A stretch of DNA of 64,000 bases, from positions 29,760,001 through 29,824,000 of the forward strand of contig JBANAY010000003.1 of NCBI GenBank assembly GCA_037952775.1, given 5' to 3'. Origin of the DNA: Clonostachys chloroleuca (taxonomy: Eukaryota > Ascomycota > Sordariomycetes > Hypocreales > Bionectriaceae). The notes under the pieces are model-generated. The model was not told the origin of the DNA. It did not search any database and was given only the letters and a program-made list of their open reading frames with translations. The stretch's first letter is position 1. Each line of letters begins with the position of its first letter. Both the position numbers and the translations under genes were made by a program. Shown here in pieces: positions 55,701-64,000 of this stretch.

Positions 55701-58340
55701 GATATAAAATAACTATTAGATACTTAGAAATAGATAATAAGCTTTAAAAGAGCTCTCTTATTTATATTTTCCTATATAATAAAGTAATTAATATAGAAGA
55801 ATATACCCCTTATACTTAATAGTAGAATAGCTCAGGTAAGTATTCTAGGGGGATAATAAAAGAGAAAGTAAAGCTATTAGTAATTAATAGTAACTTACTT
55901 AAGCAGCTATAGCCCGAACTAGTAAGAATAGCTATATATTTACTAAATAGAACTCTGAAGGTAAAGCTTAGATAGAAAATACTATATTAAAGCTTCTTTT
56001 TAATAATACTAACTATAAACCTAGAGGCTAAGACTTAATTAAAGGTTTCTTACTTAAAAATAATTAACTATAAAGTATTTATAATAAATAAGATAGCCTA
56101 ATTAAAGATATAATAACTTAGATTATAGCTAGATCTAAAAGCCTGGATAAGCTATCTAATTAGATATAATTCTTAAAATATCTTCTAAGTTTAGAACCTA
56201 ATTACTAATAGTATCTATATTACTAGGGATATAATCTTTAATAAAAAAGAGTTATTTAATCTAAATAAGGCTTAAATATATAAAACTATTAGGGAGTAAA
56301 CCCTAGAGGAAATATAAAAGAGACTCTAGTTAATACTTTAATCTGAATAGATTAATTAAGTAATAGAGCTAACTTAATAAGAAGATAAGCTTAAGATAGA
56401 AGAAATAAACCTTGAATAACTAATTAATAATCTAGAGGCTAGTACTAAAGTATAGGAAGAAGAAGGATATATAGAAGATAATAAATATCTAATATATTAT
56501 TTTATATCTCTTCTAATACTGCTTAAGAGCCTGATAATAAGCCTTCTAATATATTTAATTAAGTCAGGAGGTTTACTATAAACTCTTAAACTCTCTAGTA
56601 AACTATTAATTACTCTTAACTAAGCCTTTTATACTAGCTTACTAACTGTTCCCTTAGTAAAAAGCTAAAATAGGGTTTAAACTAAAGCTATATATATTAG
56701 ATATATATATAGATAATTAAAACTAAAGATTAAGGCTTAAACTAAATAAATACCTCTTAAATCTAAACCTTAAGGTTAGGTATATTATTAGAGCTAGCTA
56801 CTAGCTACTCCTAATATATCTAGAGACCTTAAAGGCTATAAGTTCGAGAGAGAATTTAAATAAGCTGAAATTAATTATTTAGAGAGCTATAAGTAAATAA
56901 AAACTTAGATTAAGATTTTAAGGTTCAATTTAAGGATCCGAGATTTATAAATCTTAGACTATATATAGAGATATACTTATAAGTTTAATAAGTATAATTA
57001 TCTTTAAAAGTTTAAAGCTAGACTTATTACTTAAGGAGACTAGTAGCAGAAAGCTACTACTGAAGAAACCTATACTATAATATTAGCAGATAAGTTATTT
57101 AGAATACTCCTAGTAATAGCTATAAGATTTAATCTTAAAATACTATAATATAATATAGTAAATATATTTATAAATACTAATCTACTAGGTAATATATTTA
57201 TATAAATACTACCTAGTTATAGAAAGTATAATAAGGAGTTAAGTATCTTATTACTTAAGAAGGTACTCTATAGCCTATAAATTATATCTCTTTTATAGTA
57301 AATAGAGCTTAGTTTAATACTATAAAGCCTAGACTTTATACTAATTCCCTATAAACTATATTACTATACTAAGTTAAGAATTCTATTATTCTTCTATATA
57401 GATAATATTATTATTATATATAAGAAGGGTAATAAAGCTGCTGTAAAAGCTATAGTTAAAGCCCTAAAGATAAAATATAATCTGACTAGTAGAAATAAGC
57501 TTTAATAGTTCCTTAGGATAGAGGTTATCTAAGAGTATAATATATTATATCTATAGATAATATAGACTATATATCTGGAAAAGATATATAGATTATATAC
57601 TTTAGATAGTAAGAATATAACTCCTATAGATAAAACTAAGCTCCTTCTAAATAATAGAATAGTAATATAAAAGATAGCTAACTAGTATAAATAAGCAGTT
57701 GGATTAATTCTATATACTATAGTAATTTTAAGACTAGATATAGCTTTTACAGTCTCCTGGCTAGCTAGGTTTATAACTAACCCTAGCTAATAATATTATA
57801 AAGTAGTAAATTAAGCCTTAAATTACTTAAATACTACTTATTACCTTGCTCTATAATTCAGAGAAGGAAATAAGTATAAAGTCTATAGTAATACTTTATT
57901 TACTAATAATATACTTAATTATAAGAGTTTATAAGCCTATATAATAAAGCTGTTTAGCAGCCTAATTAGCTAGCAGGCTAATAAGTAAGATATAGTTATA
58001 ATATTAATAACAGAAGCTAAGTTACTATTATTAGTATAGGTAGCTAAGGAAGGGTTATTCCAGTAGAGACTAATCTTAGAGTTAGAAATTAAGCTTAATA
58101 AGCCTAATTTATATTTTATATATAATAACTAATAGATAATTAGTATTCTTTAATAGCTACTTAAAAAGTTAAAGATAAAGCTGAAATATATAGATATCTA
58201 TAACTATTAGTTAAGAGAGTATATTCAGAATAAAATAATTTGTATTTCCTATAAATAAAGTATAAAATTAATTATTAATAATCTAATTAAACCTCTCTAA
58301 GGAGCCTAGTTCTAAGAAAACTATAGGTAACTTAGGCTAG
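52780..58340 (+). pseudogene. Copia gag-pol relic
   Basis: Degenerate but ordered coding remnants. A gag-like region to about 53950 includes a CWLLFPE-like stretch at about 53815. The protease relic is at about 54040-54110 (ILLNLGTILYLFNNIIRF-like reading). The integrase region is at about 55080-56300, broken from protease by the inserted LTR-like element. Reverse transcriptase lies around 56900-57650 with YIDN at 57395. RNase H at about 57990-58340 reads TEAK...LLLL, then AKEGLF, then a D-I-H-like segment and a final I...L-KPL. Stops in every frame and Cys/Gln/Trp/Asp losses fit RIP. Confidence 0.8.
54174..55037. mobile_element. 864-bp LTR-like element (copy 1), nested in the copia element
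   Basis: Ends TGTTGAA...TTCAACA, with a perfect 5-bp duplication GTAAA (54169-54173 and 55038-55042). It has no coding frame. The right third (about 54795-55020) keeps much more G+C than its surroundings and consists of overlapping short units around AGCGGT...ACCGCT in both orientations. A solo LTR or a small non-autonomous LTR element fits best. It interrupts copia between protease and integrase, so it inserted later. Confidence 0.85.
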
Positions 58341-60047
58341 TTAAGATTAAAGAAAAGATTAAGAAGAGGAGAAGAGATAAACTTAAAGAGAACCTAATAG
58401 AAGATATTATTATAGAACTATAATAATAAGAGGTATTTTATATAAATAAATATTAGAAGCAGTAAAATAAACTTTAATTCTAGCTATAAGGACTATAGTA
58501 GGAGGGAGAAATCTTAACCTTAGGGCCGGAAGGCTTAATATAAACTAATAAAAGAAAATTCCTCTCTAAGGGCTAGAAGGCCTACTGAAATAACTAAATT
58601 ATACTTATTTAAAGGAGATAAAAATCTCTAGAGGAAGGGAATATATTAGTATAGTATCTATATAAAACTACCTTAGCTGTAATATAGTACTTCTCTTCTT
58701 CCTTATAGTGCTTTAGCTATAACTACTCTTAAAGTTAGTATATAAGCTTTAAAACTATAGAATAAAAGTACTTATAGGGTTATTAGCTATAAGGGCTAGG
58801 CTCTTAATCTCCTGGATATAGTCTAAGAAAAAGAGTACTATTAGGATAATACCCTTAGGGCTATAAATACTAATATTAGCTATAAAATAAGTATTAAATA
58901 AGCAAAAGGAAACTTATATTAGCTTATAGGAGCTACCTAATCTATACTACTTATAGCAGCTAGGAAGGGGGCTCCTATCCTTATTAAGACAGTCCTAATA
59001 CTACCTATAAGAGAGACCTATAAGAGCTGAGTTTAAATACCCTTTATAGGGGACTACCTATAGTCCCGGGGTACTATAAAATAGTTAAATAAAGCTTAAA
59101 ATAATAGATAAAGAAGTAAACTTACTTCTAGAGGGTAAGGTAGGTAGTCTTATACTCCTCCTCCTCTTGGAGGTAGTATATATAAGTCTCCTTATACTTC
59201 TTCTTAGTCTCCTCCTGCTGCTGCTTCTTAATAGTAGTAGTAGTAGTAGAGGTATAAGTACTAGTACTATAAATACTAATTAGTACTTAAAAACTATAAT
59301 CCTAAACTTGAAATATTTATAAGGGGGAGGTAGTAGGGGGTATAGTAAAATTAATCTATTAAACTATTAGTATATACTTAAAATAATCTAGGAAAATAAA
59401 TAAATAAGGCTAGGAATATACTTACTACTTATAAGAGAGAGAGAGAGTCTGAAAAATTAATTCCTATAATAATATTAGTAAAACTGCTAATTAATAGGAG
59501 TTATAATATAAAAAATATACTAAGGAGGAATACTTATAAATATATAATTAGCTGAGGAAAAGAGGAAAAAGAGAAGCTTTCTATAAGATTACTATAAAAG
59601 TATTTATTTAAGGGCTATTTTATACTTTCCCCTTTATATCTTATATTAAGGGTTATACTTAATAGGAGTTCTTACTTTATAGTTTACTTTTATAATTATA
59701 AACCTATTTAAACTATATAATAATAGGAAGTTTAATTAAATATACTATTTAATAGAGAAAATAAATATATTTATTATAAATATACTTTAAAAAGCCTAAA
59801 TAATAAGGTAGGATAAAATTTAATACTATAATATAAACTAACTGTTTAGTTTATTTAAGTATCCTAATAATAATAATAATAAATTATAAGTATTATTTTA
59901 TTAAAACTAATCTTACCTATATAAACCTAATCTTAATTATTCTATTTTAACTTTTAATTCCTCTTTAATAATTTAATACTATTATATAGATAAACTACTA
60001 GTAGGTATTTAATTTAATACTGTAGTATAGATAATAGCTTCTGCCCT
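58341..60047. other. Unassigned 1.7 kb between RNase H relic and 3' LTR
   Basis: Copia elements normally end soon after RNase H. Here sequence of different texture follows: an LTR-start-like TATTAGTATAGTATC preceded by a purine run AGAGGAAGGGAA at about 58630-58645, a pyrimidine-rich stretch, a (AGT)n microsatellite at about 59231-59250 and a GA run near 59440. It could be a further nested insertion or a non-coding extension of the element. Confidence 0.5.
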
Positions 60048-60053
60048 GGGGGG
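60048..60053 (+). other. Polypurine-tract remnant
   Basis: Six G residues end two bases before the 3' LTR, the expected place of the plus-strand primer. Confidence 0.4.
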
Positions 60054-60055
60054 TA

Positions 60056-60273
60056 TATTAGAACCGAGGCTTTATATAATTCGATATAATTAGTTATAAT
60101 TAAGGGTGGTTTACCCTAAATATACCTCCTTTCCCAGATTAGAAGAGTATTAGGCTTAAAAGAGAGGTATATACTAAATTATATAATTATTCCTACTGGA
60201 AGTACTAGAACAGTATAACTTAGATAAATATAATAATATAATTTTCTGCCTATCTAATATATAATATCTAATA
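60056..60273 (+). repeat. 3' LTR of the copia element
   Basis: 218 bp matching the 5' LTR without gaps. The left end is TATTAG (TG changed to TA). Confidence 0.9.
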
Positions 60274-60779
60274 ATACTTATATATTAATAGTAACTTATA
60301 TTATACAGCCTAATAATAATCTAATTATACTACTTAGAATAATACTCTGATTAGTTTAATCCTAATCTACCCTAGACCCTATCTAATATAAGTTATCTAA
60401 CTATTATATATTAATAACTCTTATTCAGCTAATTATCTTATCTTAATTACTATATAATAATAAAGAAGATATTATAAGTATTATAATATCTTAAGCTTAG
60501 TAATAGTATACTTCTACTATTAATAATAATCTATCTATTTTAACTATTAAGGATAATACTATAGATAAAGATAGTAATAATAATAATAAGGATAATAATA
60601 ACTATACTAAAGAAATATAGCTCTTATAAGACTAAATTAACTAGCTTTATATATACCTTATAGATATCTATTAGGAGTTAGCTAATATAATAGCTCTTAT
60701 AGTATAATAAGCTATTATATATATTAATCTCTAGATTTAAATTATAATTACTATTTAAAGAAGAGAGCTAGAATAACTA

Positions 60780-61466
60780 CTTAAATTATTATTACCTAAG
60801 ATATTTAATAGAATCTAAAATAAACTCTAAGAATTTATAATTTAATTCTAAATATATTTTAATTACTTTTCTATTATACTTAATACTAATAAAAGAAAGA
60901 TTATATATATCTATTTATAACTTAAGGGAGTTATACTTAACTAGTTTAAATTTATTATAAGAGAATATTTTAATAGATAAAGAAACTAATAAATTATTAA
61001 TATTATAATAAGTTTTAATTACTTTATAGAAGTTTTTAAATAAACTTTTAATATTTAAAATAAGAAATATAAAGTAGAATATAAGATTAATATATTTACT
61101 TAGAAAGAATTATATTTAACCTTTAGTACTTACTATCTCTAGTTACTAATTAAAACTAGATAGAATAAGAAATATATTATATCTTACTATTTTAACTAAC
61201 TTAAGAAAGAAGTTTAAAATAAACTCTATAAGAAAGATAAGCTATTAAGTATTTATAAATATATAACTATAGCTATAAGAATTAATAACTAATAGTACTA
61301 ATAATAAACTTATAAGTAATAAATAATCTACTTTACTAATACTAGGAAAATATAATAATAGTATATTATAGTCTCTGGAATATATATAGGTCCTATAGTA
61401 CTAGGAGCTATAGAGAAATATAAATATTATAACTATAATAAGGTTAGATATATTTTACCCTAATAT
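60780..61466 (+). pseudogene. Gypsy gag relic with RIP-mutated CCHC knuckle
   Basis: See the motif reading in the element entry. Every knuckle substitution is explained by a single G-to-A or C-to-T change (TGT to TAT, CAT to TAT, CAA to TAA). Non-functional. Confidence 0.7.
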
Positions 61467-61825
61467 TTAGAATCTAAGAAAAATAAGAAAAAGAAAGATT
61501 AGAAACCTGCTAAAGATAATAAGAAATAATTAGAAATAATTAGGAAAACTAAGACTAAAGTTTTAAAAATAATATATAAAAATAATTAGAAAGGAACTCT
61601 TATAATTATTATAATTTCTAAATTTCCCTTAAGAAATATATCTATTTTTAGAGAAATATTAGAATCTAAGAAATATATAAACCTTAGTATAGCTAAAAAA
61701 TAATAGGAAGAAATCTAGTAGATCTTTTAAGAGTTTAAGAAAAAGCTTAAATAAGAGGAATAAGTTCTAGGATTTAAACTACTTACTAAGTATAAATATA
61801 TATTTTATTATACTAATAGAGTTAT

Positions 61826-62710
61826 TATTGAAATTACAGTAGCCTATAAGGTATATTAAGCCTTAAGACCGCTATAACTAGCAGCAGTAGAAAATTTAGC
61901 TTCTAATTTATAGTAAATACTCCTCTATAACTTAGTTAAATTTTATACTAGAAAGTTAGTTTATAGTATATTTTATAGTATAAAAGAATCTTATTTTAAT
62001 AAGAGAAACCGGAAAAATATACTAATTTCTCTTATAGGTCTACTAATTAAAAACTACTCTAAAACCCACTATAGTAGCTTCCCGAGCTACTTTTAATTTT
62101 CTATAAAATTTATTACTATAGGAAATTTAAAAAATTAACTTATAACTACTAAACTATAAGATAGATATATATAACCTTTTAAGACCTACTTTTATCTGAA
62201 AGAGCTAGTTAAGCTGATCAGTTAAATATAGATATTAGATATCTTATTTTTAAAGCTGAAGGTAATATCTAAGATCTAAGATCTAGTCTAGGGTAGATTG
62301 GTTATAGGGTAGCTTGGGTATAGGTTAGGCTACTAGAAGTTACTCAGATTTTTCCTGAATTTTCTAGACCCTTATTTAGGCTAATATAGCCTAATAACCT
62401 ATAAATAACGCTGCTGACGCTCCTAGCCCTAAAGAGGAACTGGAGCCCGCTAAGCCGTAGCGGTCATAGCGGCCTGTAGCCACTGACCTACAGTGGCTGC
62501 AACCGCTATTGGCTAGTGATCGTAGTCGCTATCGGATAGCGGTCTTAATCGCTATTGGCTAGCTGTTACAGGGGATAGCGATCGCTAACAGTCAGTGGCT
62601 ACGATCGCTAACAGTTAGTGGTTACGACCGCTAGAGGTTAGTGGTTGCAACCGCTAACTTATAGCGATACGGTCACTAACTCATAGTGGCTATAGTCTCT
62701 CAATTCAACA
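61826..62710. mobile_element. 885-bp LTR-like element (copy 2), nested in the gypsy relic
   Basis: Same family as 54174-55037, starting TATTGAA (TG to TA) and ending TTCAACA, with a perfect 5-bp duplication GTTAT (61821-61825, 62711-62715). It is longer than copy 1 mainly through an extra repeat unit in the G+C-rich right third (about 62580-62640). It is more strongly RIP-mutated than copy 1 in the left two-thirds. Confidence 0.85.
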
Positions 62711-64000
62711 GTTATTCTATAAAATACTACTAAGGAATAATACTAGTAGATAAGGATAGAAATTAAAGCTAAATATAATAAACTCTATATATATTATTAA
62801 GAGAAGATATAAAAATAATATCCAGATATATTAGAAGAACTAGTTATTTTTAGAAATAATACTATTAGTACTATATAGCTTAGTAATAGTATATATAAAA
62901 TACTAATCTATATAGAAACTATATAGATATATAATTACTCCCTAGAGTTCTAGATAACCTACTATAATAACTAATATTAAATATATTAAATAGAGAAAAC
63001 TAAGAATAATTTCTTTCTATATTCTAATAGAAGAATATTTAATAAATATACTATAGAATAAATATAATAATTTATATATTAATAATATAGTATAAAATAA
63101 TATACTATCTTTAAAGAAGATCTAGAAGAATATTCTAAAGAATATACTTATAGTAAATTACTAGTAGAATTATATTCTAAATTAAAATATAAAGTTTATA
63201 AAATAGCTAAGATTAAACTATAGTATAAAAATAAGAATCTTAAAGATTAAATAACTACTAAATATAATAGCTAAATTAAGTAATACTATAACTAGAAATA
63301 TAGAAACTATTTAGAAGCTAAAAATAATATTAGAACTAGCTAAATATAGTAATAATAATATAAACCCTATTAAACTATATCTTTAATAGTACTAGCTATA
63401 AAAAGAGAAAATAAAATAATATTATAAATAAGATATACTATCTCTAATAGATAGTAAAAAAAGTAATAATATAGAGAAATAAGAAATTATCTTTATTAAT
63501 AAAAAAGAATAGAATAAAGCTTACTCTAATAAAGAGATATTAATAATAATTAATAAATTAAATAATTAGAAAAAGAAATATAAATAATTTATCTCTAGTT
63601 ATATAGATAAACTAAGAATACTTATAGATATTCTAAAATAAATATCTAAGAATAAAGAAAAATAAGAATAGTTTAAATAATAAATTAATTAGATAAAAAA
63701 TAATATAAACTATCTATAATAAGGCTATAGTATAATAAAATAATATTAAATTAGAAAACCCTAGAAGCTATTAAGAGAGAAAATTTAATTAATATTATTA
63801 TAGATATTAAGATTAAGGGATATTAGTTTATAGTATAGATAGACTATAGAGTATTATATAATTATATTTTACTAGTAGTAATTAACTAACTCTATTTACT
63901 ATAGAGAATAAAGAAAAAGTCCTATAATATTATAACTCTAAATAGAATATTATTTAAATATAATAATAGAATTATTAATTCTAAAACTAATTATTTTATA

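Larger units (their letters stand above)
52480..60273 (+). mobile_element. RIP-mutated Ty1/copia-type LTR retrotransposon with target-site duplication
   Basis: Two 218-bp LTRs (52480-52697 and 60056-60273) flank a 7.4-kb interior, and the pentamer ATACT duplicates the target on both sides (52475-52479, 60274-60278). The order protease, integrase region, reverse transcriptase, RNase H is that of copia elements, transcribed rightward. The interior is riddled with stops. Ancestral motifs remain readable with G-to-A and C-to-T changes: LNLGT for a DSGAT-like protease site at 54051, YIDN for YVDD at 57395-57406, and TEAK for the RNase H TEAE at 58010. The element carries a nested insertion (54174-55037) and about 1.7 kb of unassigned sequence before the 3' LTR. 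It is non-functional. Confidence 0.92.
60279..64000 (+). mobile_element. Ty3/gypsy-type retrotransposon relic, runs off right edge
   Basis: Decayed gag at about 60780-61320: a reading of LPKIFNR...KL.EFI, then LKGVILN.FKFIIREYF, later F..LKKEV.NKLYKKD and AIRINN, matches the layout of gypsy capsid proteins. A zinc-knuckle relic follows at 61425-61466, where a C-x2-C-x4-H-x4-C pattern is still visible with Cys and His codons turned to Tyr (TAT) and Gln to TAA. No LTR was identified. The 95 bp left of the copia element may be its other side, making this the older host element. Confidence 0.7.

Noticed and set aside
52480..64000. AT-rich block as a centromere, telomere or mitochondrial insertion
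   Set aside because: It contains LTRs, target duplications and pol/gag relics with transition-only decay, which RIP of retrotransposons explains. No telomeric TTAGGG array or mitochondrial gene is seen.
1..64000. CRISPR array or prokaryotic operon structure
   Set aside because: No regularly spaced identical repeats with unique spacers occur, and the genes have spliceosomal introns.

Overview
The window is nuclear DNA of a filamentous ascomycete (Pezizomycotina). This follows from short spliceosomal introns of about 48-110 nt with GTAAGT/GTGAGT-type donors and CTRAY-like branch points, compact intergenic spaces, and fungus-specific families. These families include HeLo-like (PigL_N) proteins, DUF3669, a Zn-cluster regulator, a LAP1-type M28 peptidase, a SCAP homologue, an allantoate-permease-type MFS carrier and small secreted cysteine-rich proteins. 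A second fungal hallmark is the last 11.5 kb, an extremely TA-rich block of nested LTR retrotransposons. Their copies differ almost only by C/T and G/A transitions, as expected from repeat-induced point mutation (RIP). The species cannot be named from this.

Layout. 1-7 kb: the 3' end of an unknown Cys-rich gene, a small secreted protein, then three related HeLo-like genes (one intact, one decayed on the opposite strand, one frameshifted). 7.4-10.5 kb: a DUF3669 kinase-like protein and an MFS transporter. 11.5-15.2 kb: a four-exon SCAP-like sterol sensor. 15.2-20.2 kb: about 5 kb with no convincing gene, but with a cluster of CACGTG boxes and short tandem repeats. 20.2-24.5 kb: a phenol-hydroxylase-like FAD monooxygenase followed on the same strand by an ACS-family transporter, which looks like an aromatic uptake/hydroxylation pair. 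24.7-27 kb: a large protein with a 2OG-Fe(II) oxygenase motif. 27.8-32.5 kb: an alpha-glucoside-type sugar permease divergent from a Zn-cluster transcription factor. 32.9-33.8 kb: a three-exon secreted protein.

35.8-44.6 kb: a Gfo/Idh/MocA oxidoreductase, a secreted leucine aminopeptidase, a homogentisate dioxygenase divergent from a dimeric alpha/beta-barrel protein, and a CCC1/VIT1-type vacuolar iron transporter. 45-48.1 kb: a four-exon kinase-like protein fused to a long C-terminal region with ankyrin-like stretches, whose DFG aspartate is replaced by glycine. 48.9-51.6 kb: two small secreted proteins, one ending in KDEL.

52.5-64 kb: a copia-type element with two 218-bp LTRs and a 5-bp target duplication. 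It is interrupted by an 864-bp LTR-like insertion. It is followed by a gypsy-type relic carrying an 885-bp copy of the same insertion.

Coding coordinates were worked out by hand from frames and splice consensus. Where I join exons, the summed lengths are multiples of three. The most unusual items are the HeLo-like trio, the probable pseudokinase fusion, the KDEL-tailed Cys-rich protein, the 2OG oxygenase protein and the transposon nest. None has been checked against a database.
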